Below, one piece after another: positions 9,335-19,319 of a DNA stretch of 64,000 nucleotides. Origin of the DNA: Phoronis australis (lineage: Eukaryota; Phoronida; Phoronidae); assembly GCA_002633005.1 (NCBI GenBank), contig NMRA01000359.1, positions 62,001 through 126,000 of the forward strand, written 5' to 3'. The notes under the pieces are model-generated. The model was given only the letters and a program-made list of their open reading frames with translations. It did not search any database and was not told the origin of the DNA. The position numbers and the translations under genes were made by a program. Position 1 is the first letter of the stretch; each line of letters opens with the position of its first letter.

Positions 9335-10342
9335 ATGCCACACTGTTGCTGCGTACCACGATGTACTAACTATCGGCTCACGCGCGCTTTGGGAGTACCT
9401 TTGCATCGCTTTCCGATGGATGACACACTTCGCCGTACTTGGCTCGTTCGTGTGAAAAACGTAGCGTTACCCGTCCACGCAACGTACAAAGCAGTGGAGA
9501 ATTACCGTGTGTGTGGCAAGCACTTTCTGCCGTCTGATTACGAAAGGGATTTGTACGCTGAACTGATGAAGGTCCCAGCGAAACAACGTCTGAAGAAGGA
9601 TGCCATTCCGTCTGTGTTGATTCCCGGCAGTGCCCCGTCGCCACCCCCGAGAAGTGCGTTTTTGAAGCGAGAAGCCTCGCGAGCTGTGGCCAGTACAGTG
9701 ACTGGAGCCAGTGGAGGCACTTCATCTACTGTCACCCGTGCCTCCGAACGTACCCCAGAGCGTGCAATTCCTGGAACCAGTAGTGATTCGCCCTGTGCTG
9801 TTTTCTCCAGCCCAGAGCCTCTAAGCAGCCCTGCAGCGATATTGAGTAGTGGGAGTGATTACAGGCTCAGTTCGACACCCAGTGAAGAGGACAGTTCGTC
9901 GTCCAGTGAACAGATCGGTGAGCCAAACTTTGATAAGTTTATTGTGGACTTGTCTAAAGTGTTGGAGCTATTTAGAAGGTGCCAGGTGTGTGGCGAGGGA
10001 GTCACACGACACGATGTAAGCAGTTTGGGTGCTCAGGTCACCATCCAGTGGGAGTGTGTCGCGGGACACTCTGGCAAGTGGGACAGTTGTTCCTCTGTCC
10101 GTGGTATGCCGGAGGTCCACTTAACCATGTCCAGTAGTGGCTTGGCCTCGTCGAACTCTGAACAGCACAAGCATTCCATTGAGGTAGGCATAACAACGCA
10201 CACAGTGCATTTGCACCAAGATGTGTCACCACGTCTGTCCTCAGTAGCCGCCTCGTTTCTCTCAACAGCTGCCTGTGCCTGTGCGTACTCTGCCTCGTTA
10301 TACTCGGGCTCAAACATGTACCCACCCACTGAATGTCCGTGA
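9335..10342 (+). CDS. THAP-domain protein of a Kolobok-like transposon (truncated)
   Basis: 335 residues. The N-terminus is a full THAP domain (about 1-90): Cys residues in MPHCCCVPRC, the RVCGKHFLPSDY second zinc half, and an AVPTIF-like box (DAIPSVLIP) at its end. Residues about 90-200 are Pro/Ser/Thr-rich linker. About 207-260 is a second zinc-finger-like segment, CQVCGEGV...WECVAGHSGKW, a pattern I associate with Kolobok transposases after the THAP domain. From about 265 on the frame only shadows the opposite ORF, so the true protein is cut by an internal deletion near 10125. The ATG is the first one, with THAP beginning at residue 1. Expected role: DNA binding to element ends; catalysis should be absent. 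Confidence 0.8.
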   Translation: MPHCCCVPRCTNYRLTRALGVPLHRFPMDDTLRRTWLVRVKNVALPVHATYKAVENYRVCGKHFLPSDYERDLYAELMKVPAKQRLKKDAIPSVLIPGSAPSPPPRSAFLKREASRAVASTVTGASGGTSSTVTRASERTPERAIPGTSSDSPCAVFSSPEPLSSPAAILSSGSDYRLSSTPSEEDSSSSSEQIGEPNFDKFIVDLSKVLELFRRCQVCGEGVTRHDVSSLGAQVTIQWECVAGHSGKWDSCSSVRGMPEVHLTMSSSGLASSNSEQHKHSIEVGITTHTVHLHQDVSPRLSSVAASFLSTAACACAYSASLYSGSNMYPPTECP

Positions 10343-10428
10343 AAAAATTCCTCGTCACCACTGCTGTGAACAAGGTCTCCGTCACTCACACTACTGTCAC
10401 TGTGATACGGGTCACCGACTCCAGCCAT
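10033..10428 (-). CDS. P2RX7_C-like cysteine-rich ORF, antisense to THAP, truncated
   Basis: From the ATG at 10428 (a longer frame begins at 10446) the ORF has a Ser/Asp-rich start (DSSVSDGDLVHSSGDEEF), then YMFEPEYNEAEYAQAQ, then W-C-K-C-T-V-C...MPTSMECLCCSE. That Trp/Cys pattern matches the intracellular C-terminal domain of P2X7 receptors, which in invertebrates occurs as stand-alone proteins. After about residue 105 (10127) the frame enters the deletion junction and reads the complement of the THAP zinc finger. The ORF lies wholly within the transposon. Family assignment is by motif memory, without a search. Confidence 0.6.
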   Translation of the reverse strand: MAGVGDPYHSDSSVSDGDLVHSSGDEEFFHGHSVGGYMFEPEYNEAEYAQAQAAVERNEAATEDRRGDTSWCKCTVCVVMPTSMECLCCSEFDEAKPLLDMVKWTSGIPRTEEQLSHLPECPATHSHWMVT

Positions 10429-10766
10429 TTTCAGCTTACAACACACTAAACAATCCCTAAATCCAACGTAGTTGAGTTCTCTACTAACCTATCTTGCCGC
10501 AGAATACTCGCCGATGGAAAGTGGTGGCGACAATTGTTGAAAAACAGCACAAAACAAAAGTAGAATAGAACAGATTCGCACGGTAAAGTCAACGCAAAAC
10601 CAAGTGGCGGAAAACGCTTTCCTCCTAAAATGTCACTTCCGGAGTAGCGGACGAGTAATTTATAAAATTACGAAAAGCTGTAATTAAGTGGAAAATATGT
10701 CTAGGATAACCAACTAACCTTATTTTAGCTCAAAATGACATGGAAAAAGGTTGCCTTCGCCTTTAA

Positions 10767-13680
10767 ATACTCGCTACACACAGTAATTGTTTCAAAGCGG
10801 TCGGCTGCTATAGCGAAGCTTGTGAGTTCATTTCCGCGCTACTGCAAATTTCTTCAAAATTGCATTTCTCGCCGGAAAGTCCCTTTGAAGTTTTCGTGTC
10901 TAGTAAGGTTTTTAATATTCTAGTGTGAAGTCAAAAACCTGATTGGAGGTTGACTTGCAAACAGAGTTTGTTGTCCTTTACCCTGACTTTTTCCTATCCG
11001 CTTGGCTTGTTTTTAATAATGCAGAAAAAATGCACTTTTAGTGTTACTACACGTCTTTTTAACGAAGGTACCAAGGTGGCTGGTTCAGCGAAACACATCC
11101 ATACATTTTTACATAGGGGTGTGGTTCGCGTATAAGCTCAGCAGTGACGATTTTCGCTTGGAGGGCGGAACACTAGTGTCAGGGGCGCCATTTCAACTTC
11201 GTAGCACTCGTCGCACGGTCTCAGTGCAGTTGAACACTGATGACAACCTTCCATTACCGCATAAAGTCCAAGAAAACTTGATACGTATATGCAGTTTTTC
11301 ATGGCAAATGTACTTAAAGTTTAAAAATTCTAAGTTCTCGGTTTCTGTCTATAAATTTAAGAAATTAAGGCCTCGTCAAAATAAGCATCACTTGCCGATT
11401 TGTTTATTTTTTACAAGATAAATCTAATGTTTCATATTAAGTGACACTCTCTCAGATGTTGCCTCTGATTTTGATATTTAATCTCTTTTACCACGCTTGT
11501 AAAAGTATACGTCCTGTTATGTTAAGTAGCCTCTCTTGAAGGAGTGGCCCAATAATAGAATCAATTGCCACGTTTCCGTGTTTTTGGTTCTTACCTTTCT
11601 TTTTATATCGGGGAACACTTCTAAGAAGAGGTCACTCTGAGCGGGGCCCAGGGCAATATTGTCTCTACGTGGTCCTCCTAATAATCCGGCACTGCCAACC
11701 GAAGCGGCATGATTTGCGAGATACCTGTAAGATTCAGTTTAGAGTGCGAGTAACGTTAGCAACTGCATTTTGAAACTAACCAGTATCGCAAAGAAATGAA
11801 AGTGTGTCAGCAGCGGTCAAAGGTTATCCAGATGTCAGTTTTGTGGTCTCCCGAGACTAGTGAGGAAATGAAATTATCTCCGTAAGTGGCTATCGATTTT
11901 AGTCTTTTCAAATCATTCCGTCTGGTTATACGTTCAGTTTACACTGACGATCATTGTTTTTATTTGGCCTTTTCCTGTGTTGTGTGCACCACTGGGCCAA
12001 CTATTGGGAAGATTACTTAATCTTTTGGTCAGATATATTTATTATGTAGATTATTCTGTGGTTCTTCCGCGTTCAATGACCATGGAATCAAGCCAAAGAA
12101 AACACAGGCGCGGCTGAAGCTAATCATCTCTTCTCTGAAGTAAGTCTTAACAGTATTTTTGCACCTCTGCAGTTTATGTGAGGTTTGGTTCATCACTACA
12201 TTGAAAGAACCAATGTTGGGAAACCATATGAGTCAGTTTAAAAAGTGATTAGATTACTCGCCTATAATGCTTTGCTATTCGATTTAGAATAATATACTTG
12301 TCTTTCTAAGTTAGTTTGAGTATCATACGAACTTGGGTTACCAGAAATGTTCAAACTAACGTATTTCATGTGATGGTTAAGACGGAATCCTGAATATTAA
12401 CAAAACCCTTAACAGAAGAGCCACTAAAATGTTCAGGCGTTATAGATTGATGAATAAGTTTGCTTGAGTAGAACGCTTTCTGAGACGCAGAATCTGTTGA
12501 GGATACGAAACTTTTCATTATTTACGATCTGCACGGAAAAGGAACGAAATAACGAACACCAATAATGAAAACAGTTGTGTGTTCAGAGGATTTTGCTGAT
12601 GTACACGTATGAATTAATGTATTCTTTATTTTTTGCTAATTATGTGAGTGTTTATGGATCATTTGAATCGTCAACCAATAAAATAAAAACTGCCACTTCA
12701 CCATCTGTCAGAAACACAAGCGGACTTAATCACAATTTCGAAGGACCAGTGTTTGTCTAAATCCTAAAAACACCATTGCATTATTGCGGCACCGTATTTA
12801 TGTCTTGTACAATGAGGGCCTGCCTCCAGCCAATCCGCATTTGAGAAATCTACAATATTGCATCAGCTGATCTGGGGTATTGCAAGGCTTCAACGTCAGT
12901 CTCTAAGGTACAGACGCTCGCAGTAGCCCGTTGGTTTTGGTCATGGCCAGATAGGGGCTTGCCCCCCCCCCCCTTTCTCCAATAAATTCGCCTTAATATC
13001 GTACGCATTCAAAATAACCAAGCTTTTCGTGACAACATTCGCTACTGGTTACAAAAATTGTGAGCGTCCATGAATACAAAAAGTCCCAATGGCTACATTA
13101 CAAGGGAACAGGGTCGGTATGGCTCTTTCTCTCCCGTCAAAGCCATGTTTCATGTCACGTCTGTTTTAATTATTTCTTAATCCTGTGGTTGTAAGATATC
13201 GGAACCTATGACATGCTCACAGACAGCACCTGCTTAGGACAAAGGCATTTCTTTAAATTCAACGAGTTTATACTGTTTGTCATTTCAATGCAGATAAGTG
13301 CCTTCTTCTAATTCCATGTTTCCCCATTGATGCTCTTCTGCAAAGTCGTTCCGGTACGACTCTTTTAATGGAATTACATGCAGTGCATAGCTATACATGG
13401 CTTTTCACTATTGACTTATTCTAACCAAGTCATTAGGCTGGCTAATTGTGCCGACTTGACTCGCGGCAAACCACTAGCATCGATCCTAGTAGACTGTCAT
13501 GACTCAGTGCTACATTTGATGAAGACCTTTAAAGTCAACACTACAGATGGTAAGTTCATTACAGCCCAATTACTTTGCAATCAGACGCAGTTGCAGCGAA
13601 TCTGGTGAACATTTGTAAAAAAACGCTGTAAGTGAAGTGACATTGAAACCAAGAAACGAAACAACGAGGTGCAAAACTTT
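10767..13680. other. No gene recognised
   Basis: About 2.9 kb of spacer. Open frames near 11041-11421 and 13378-13608 have no recognisable motif or splice context. A C-run near 12962-12973 resembles the edge of the poly-C dispersed repeat found elsewhere in the window. Confidence 0.4.
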
Positions 13681-13975
13681 TACCGTACCATTACCGACAC
13701 TACTGCAATCAACACCACAACCCCTACCATTAACATCAGTAGCGTCACCAGCATCATCTTCATTATCACGACTATGACCGCTATCAATAACATCATCGCC
13801 ATCGTTTTTATCACTTTCGCCATCATCGACACCACTACACTGCCACCATCGCCACCACAATTACCACCGTCTACTTACGCCATCACCACAGTCGTAATCG
13901 CTATCACAACAACGTCGTACTCACTGCCATCACCGCTATCATCGCTATGTCACCATCAATACCTTCTCCCTGCGA
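13680..13975. repeat. Imperfect CAY/ACC trinucleotide tract
   Basis: Degenerate accatcatcaccac-type repeat. It is open in several frames only because of its composition (Thr/Ile/Ser runs). Similar tracts lie at 17580-17950, 22090-22290 and 22535-22745. Confidence 0.8.
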
Positions 13976-14650
13976 CCACCGGCATGTCATATTTGCTATA
14001 TCCAGGCCTCGGCTCATGCACTGTTTGCGGTTAATATTTTTATCGTGAGATCGCAGCTTATTTTGATACCGTCAACGCCTGCAGATTAATTTCAAAGAAG
14101 TGGTGTTTGCTCATGGTTAACTGGTAGCCAAATATTAATGGCGACATCCCTTTTCCATTCCGGCCATTATGTTTTTTCCTTTTGCTGTCACAATTTTACA
14201 AGAAGATTCTACACTCGCTTTCATCTCGGTGCTGTAGCAATTTGTTTACCCCTGGCTGACAGGCCACATGGAACAAATCCTGTCTGAGTCTTCAGTTTAG
14301 AAACCCTTGTTCTCAGTGGTTTGGTCTAAAAGTAGATGCCTGGCTTGTACTTTTCAAAACCCTGGTCAGGTGTACCTTCACGTCGTGGGTAACATGTTCG
14401 ATGAAGCTCGCCAGTGAAGTTGTTTCCTGAAATGAGAATAAATTCGTTTGTGAAACTAAACTTGAATTATGCTTGATGTACATGTAGTGCTCATGGCAAT
14501 TTAATGGAAATATGCTATGTTGTTGTTCAGTTTTGATACGAAAGTAACACAGTAACGACACAAAATGTGATTAAATCATTGCACCACACTTATTTTGTAA
14601 CCTTTTTCACGTTTTGTAAGTAAAACGTTCATTACTGTTCGATACACCAC
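13976..14650. other. No gene recognised
   Basis: Unassigned AT-rich sequence; the minus-strand frame at 14313-14561 has no motif. Confidence 0.4.
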
Positions 14651-14654
14651 AATG

Positions 14655-15122
14655 CGTTCCCGATCGGATAAACAAACTTAAATTTGCGTTCGCGATCGCT
14701 TATCGTTGCGTTCTCGATCGCATCTTTCAACAGAAAAGCGTCGAAAATCAGAGATCCTGACAAAACTACAAAAAAAATAAGCGTTGCGTTATATTTTCAC
14801 ACGTCATTTCTTCATAACTCCATGGTCAATTTATTGATTTAGTGCCAAAAATACCGGCAATTTGCCAAAATGACATTCAAATCACCTTCGACTTAAGCGA
14901 GGCCTCGGTCAACGTAACTTTTATCCTTTAATTGGGAGAGACACTAGCCTAAACCTTTACCTGCCCTTCCTAAGTGTGTTACGCCTTGAACACATGTCTC
15001 TGTTTTCACATTGGAAGTAAAAAAAAACAAACACGAAAATTCATCATATTTACTCACCTTGCCTGGCTTCGCTTCTCGCGCCAAATTTCGTTCTCGATCG
15101 CCTTCCAGTCGTTCTCGATCGC
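14655..15122. repeat. Clustered CGTTCTCGATCGC motifs
   Basis: Five near-identical 13-mers, cgtt(c/t)(c/g/t)cgatcg, lie at about 14655, 14688, 14708, 15089 and 15110. The first three and last two form two clusters. Their function is unknown; they could be subterminal repeats of a mobile element. Confidence 0.55.
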
Positions 15123-15124
15123 GG

Positions 15125-16160
15125 GTTGGCCGGGGTGGTGTACACTTGGTCCCTCTGCCTGGTCCTATATATCTTTTCACCACGGTGTACAGAATGTTTT
15201 GGTTTCGTGAAACTGTTTTCAGATGATTTGTTTCCTGATACATTTGACGTTTTTCAATTGTTGTCAACGTGATTCAGCTTAATAAAGTAATACTTAATTG
15301 TTTATTGTCGCTTTTAATAATAGACTATGAGCTGAGAGCACCATCGTTCGGCAGTTTTTCTCGTAACGAGACAGAAGACATGTTTATTTCCGGACTAAGA
15401 GTACAGGTCTTCGTTCTTAAACAACTTGAGGCTGCTATTACGCGATCATCTGATATTCAAGTGTTTACGCCCCGTCGGTGCTCCTTATGCTCTTGAATAT
15501 TTGGTAGTTGTCTAAACCCTGTATACACGCCAAACTTTTTCGTATACGACTTTTCCTATGGTAAAAAGGTGTGTGTAAGCAGATGTTCCAACAAAAAAAT
15601 TTGCTGGTGGCGTGACTCATACCCAGATGTGCACAAATAGGCCTATGGTTTCACGAAACTTATGACCCAAGTTCATGTGACGAAATCAAGAAGGGTTTTA
15701 AATTATCTTAAGAAAAACTCCAGAGACATGTTAAGTGCCAGAAAATGACCAGGATGCATGGAAATTTCCCTATTTGGCTACAAAAACAAAAAATTGTCTT
15801 ACACGGTTGGGGGAACCCCCCCCCCCTCCCGACCTCCCCCCGCTCGGCGCCACGCGCCTCGGACTCGACCTTTGCGAGAATCCTAAGCCCCCCGCCTTAA
15901 TGAAAACGTAGATCCGCCACTGGGGCTGGTCTGGAGTTTTGGAGGTGGGAGCGGTACTCCCTGTTCTTCTAAAATTATACCAGGAAAATTAAAAACAGTT
16001 TCGTTACAGATACACCTGTTTGCAATCATTAACTTGCTGTGTTTCATTCAAAGTAATTGTTCTTACTTATAATAACCCATTCGTCGACATTCAAACATTG
16101 AGCAGTGTTCTTTTGGCTCATAATCCCTGTTCAGTTAACGAAGCCAACGAGAAAATGCCA
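15125..16160. other. No gene; degraded GC-rich repeat at 15810-15925
   Basis: Mostly unassigned. 15810-15925 is a C-run followed by cgcgcctcggactcgacc and ends ...gatccgccactgg, like the end of the dispersed repeat also seen at 28418, 47992 and 56100. Confidence 0.4.
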
Positions 16161-16167
16161 CAATTTT

Positions 16168-16520
16168 GTATCTCGTACGCATGTCTTATCATCTCGCTGT
16201 CTCGTGGGTACGACTTTCAATAGCCGAGTCGCGGCGAGAAAATTTAGCCAAGATCACGTGCTCTCATTGAAATTACATAGCGAGATCTTGCTTATCTAAC
16301 GAGACATTAATATTACTGAACTCGACCTGGTCCTCCTATTATGGCAAAGTATCTCGTAGTAAAAGGCTACTTTGTACGTAGTATTTCGTATCTCGTACGT
16401 ACGACTCTGTGTATCTTACGCACGATTTATTCAGTCGTGCCTACGACTGGTACTATTTTTAATACGACTTATTATCTCGCACGTACAACTTACCATCTAG
16501 TACGTGCGACTTAATTTGAT
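16168..16520. repeat. Degenerate tandem array of a TCTCGTACGTACGACTTA unit
   Basis: About eight diverged units of roughly 18-20 bases, each with palindromic GTACGTAC or a variant. Best units are at 16390-16410 and 16474-16515. Not coding. Confidence 0.6.
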
Positions 16521-17575
16521 GCTTTTTTCAGATAGTGGTTAAACGGCCACCATGCAGCTCTATGACGTCATAAATATTCAGAATGTGTCAAAAGAATTTT
16601 TAATTAAGTTACGTCAATCCTTTTGGTGCATTTCTCTCAAGTTTCAACCTCAGCATTAAAACAAAGGAAGTAGATCCAATATTCCCATAATGGTTATACA
16701 AAGTTCCAGATTGGAACAAATAATGACTTCACTCCACCAGTGAAAGCGTCACAGTTCAAGATACACTTGTAAGTAAAACAGATTCGTCGTTTAATAAAAT
16801 TCGCAAGTCATCACCTCTCGAAATGACAGTAGAAACATTTCTTGGAACTCATGAATTTTTCTTGAATGCACTACGCTTGCTCTCGTATAGGATTGAGTGG
16901 ATTAACTGTCGCCACAAAAAATCTTGTTCCTTGGGGCATGATAAACGATAAGGAAAACGGCCTTCACAGCCCATGCAGAGACATATGCATACAGTCTTAT
17001 AGGCTTAATTTTCATTTCTGACATTAGCTGATTATAGTTTATTGATTTTGGTAGAAAATAAGGTTGACTATTTTCCGACAAAGCTAAACATAGACATGTT
17101 GTGAGTTATATCCACTGTAGGCATTGAATATGAAGTAAATTTCTTCAAGTGTCGTATTTTCGTAAAAATAAGTAGCACGATCTGACAATTTTTTTCAATG
17201 TGACCCTTTCTCAGACATTTTCAGAACATTTAAAACGGAAACGTCAAAGGCAGATTAGTTGACAGTTACGTAGCTTTAAAGGTTCGTTGCCTTTCACCCC
17301 AAAAAAGACAACAGTACTGATGTGTGATGTGCAGTAAAGACCTTTCTGTATGTGTCCATTGTAAACAAAAAATAAACAAAAAATCAGAGCAACAAAGTGA
17401 CCGACAGTAATAAGAGATGATGGATGGAGACAAAATTAGATAAATCGTTTGATGTATAATGTTCCTGGTGAAAATCGCATTATTTTCAACTTGTGACGAA
17501 TGCATGTGTCACTTAATCTTTAATGGTGCAAATCGATCAAGTACAAAAAGGTAGGCATGAATATTGATTGAGCTG
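16521..17575. other. No gene recognised
   Basis: Unassigned AT-rich sequence without motif-bearing frames. Confidence 0.4.
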
Positions 17576-17579
17576 ACAG

Positions 17580-17950
17580 TAGTATCACCACCATCCCCGT
17601 CCGTATCACCATTGATGTGTGGGATATCTGCAATGGATTGTGGGACACCTGTCAGTCAAGCAAAAAGGAACCAACAAATGTAAGTAGAGAACGTATGTCT
17701 ACACTTGTAGCCAACAGATGGCGTGGATCGAGCATATCCCACAATTCTCTACCAGTCAAAAAGTCCATCCTCACCATTGCCGTTATCGTCACAGTCGTGC
17801 TCACAATTATTCTCGTCATCATCGTCAACAAAAGCATTATCACCACTTCCACCGTCACCATCACCACCACCCACACCATCATCGTCTTAATCGTCGTAAC
17901 TATGCATGCAATCACTGCCACCTTAAACAGTACACACCATGGATTTTTGC
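17580..17950. repeat. Imperfect CAY/ATC trinucleotide tract
   Basis: Same low-complexity class as 13680-13975, densest at 17765-17945. Open frames on both strands are compositional. Confidence 0.75.
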
Positions 17951-18082
17951 ACATTTTGAATTACCGGTGGCCACAAACTAAATGTATGACGTAAAATTTA
18001 GCTAAACCCATGTTTATTTTGTGTAATTAACTCGAAATTTTGATTTTTCTTTCAATTTTGCCAATTTTCACATTTCCCGCCA

Positions 18083-18765
18083 TGTGACGTCATGGGTTGA
18101 ACACAAGAGATTAGTGACTAGCATTGAACAATGGTGGAAAGCAGGGAATTTGAAAGCGACGACGATTATGAGCAAAAGTTGAACGAATACTATGAAGAAA
18201 CGCACGGGAATGGTGGCCAGGATGAGGAAATGGGGTTGCACGAAAGCGAGAATAAGTTTAATGTGCTTCCGGCTGCGTACTTTTCTACTTTGAGCCTTAC
18301 GAACTGGATCCTCCCGCGAGAGAAGCGGGCTCGGCGAGTCAACCCAGTCATCCAACAGACGATCCTGAACTAAGAGCTGATGTTTCTGAATGATAAATAT
18401 TGTCCTTTATTGAACCAGGCCTTCATCGTAACGTCTCTTGTGACTGGAGTCGAAACGCGAGTCCTCAAAGTGGGCAGAACACAGAGTGGCCCCGGACCGA
18501 ATCGCTTGGTCCACGATGACCTCCCACACTCTCGTTCGGCGCACGAAGCGATACCACTTCTGCGCAACTTTGGTATCCTTCGGAACACCGAGACGTTCTC
18601 CGCCTGGCTACTGTTGCTGCAGCCTCCGGAAACACATCTTTTGATCCCTCTACGAACCTTCTCGACGCAAAATGTATTTTGCTTTCTCTAATTCACTCAG
18701 TACACTTTGCATAACTCTCTGATCCGAACCGTATGGCGAACGACTTGGGTTCAACCCATGACGTT
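18083..18765. mobile_element. Possible small element bounded by inverted GACGTCATGGGTTGAAC
   Basis: gtgacgtcatgggttgaac at about 18083 recurs inverted at about 18747 (gttcaacccatgacgt). The pair encloses the acidic ORF at 18131. Terminal repeats and target duplication are not clear, so the limits are provisional. Confidence 0.4.
18131..18373 (+). CDS. Unrecognised acidic ORF between inverted repeats
   Basis: 80 codons from ATG. The first 40 residues are strongly acidic (ESDDDYEQKLNEYY, then GGQDEEMGLHESE). The second half is neutral to basic (LPREKRARRVNP). It lies 30 bases inside an inverted repeat pair, suggesting an accessory ORF of a DNA transposon or a remnant of one. No family was recognised, and no splice donor was identified that would extend it. 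Confidence 0.35.
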   Translation: MVESREFESDDDYEQKLNEYYEETHGNGGQDEEMGLHESENKFNVLPAAYFSTLSLTNWILPREKRARRVNPVIQQTILN

Positions 18766-18896
18766 GTACATAATTATTATTTTTTTCAATTTTTGCGTGT
18801 TCCTTTATTAGCTGTGCACTAGAGGCACTGAAATCTAGTAAGATATAATAATAAAATTTATTTTGAGGTACAAGAGTCATGTTGTGTACACTTTAA

Positions 18897-19164
18897 AGGC
18901 GAAGGCAACCTTTTTCATGTCACTTTTAGCAAAAATAAGGTCTGTTGATTATCCCAGACATATTTTTCACTTAATTACAGCTTTTCGTAATTTAATTAAT
19001 TTCTCGTCCTCTACTCCGGAAGTGACGTTTTGGGAGGCAAGAATTTCGCGCCAATTTCTTTCCATACAGTCAGACTGTGAGAGCTATCAAGTCAGTCATT
19101 GTTCTATCTCGAATGTGATAAGTTCGGTCGTCGTTTGCTTTTGTTTACAAGTCAGTCAACATGC
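18897..19164 (+). mobile_element. Left-end fragment of the 9070-10762 transposon family
   Basis: From TTAA (18893-18896) and AGGCGAAGGCAACC onward this matches 9070-9340 with scattered substitutions and small indels. It includes the leader up to the THAP ATG, then stops abruptly two codons later. No THAP domain follows and no right TIR is seen nearby. It is a truncated or solo end. Confidence 0.8.
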
Positions 19165-19319
19165 ACTACACGATACAACTACATCCCCCTTGTCAAGAAA
19201 AGGGTGAACAAAAACTACGAAACACAGCCAACATAACTGACTAGTCTAATAAGAATCACAAAGTATGTCACTAACAAATATCACTAAAAATGTCACCAAA
19301 CAAAAATCACACAAACTCC

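Larger units (their letters stand above)
9070..10762 (+). mobile_element. Kolobok-like DNA transposon, 1.7 kb, near-intact 146-bp TIRs
   Basis: The first and last about 146 bases (9070-9215 and 10617-10762) are inverted copies with only a handful of mismatches, beginning AGGCGAAGGCAACC. TTAA lies at 9066-9069 and 10763-10766. Two ORFs face each other: a THAP protein on plus and a P2RX7_C-like ORF on minus, overlapping near 10033-10342. The Kolobok catalytic region is missing, so this is an internally deleted, non-autonomous copy. The close TIR match suggests recent movement. A truncated sister lies at 18897. Confidence 0.85.

Noticed and set aside
10038-10385. Third open frame in the THAP transposon, minus strand
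   Set aside because: Shadow frame of the P2RX7_C-like ORF; no Cys pattern or family motif.
11041-11421. 126-residue plus-strand frame
   Set aside because: No motif, no splice context, no codon signal; likely chance.
13669-14034. Thr/Ile-rich open frame
   Set aside because: Low-complexity CAY/ACC tract; codons reflect composition only. The same holds for frames at 17617-17994 and 22504-22762.
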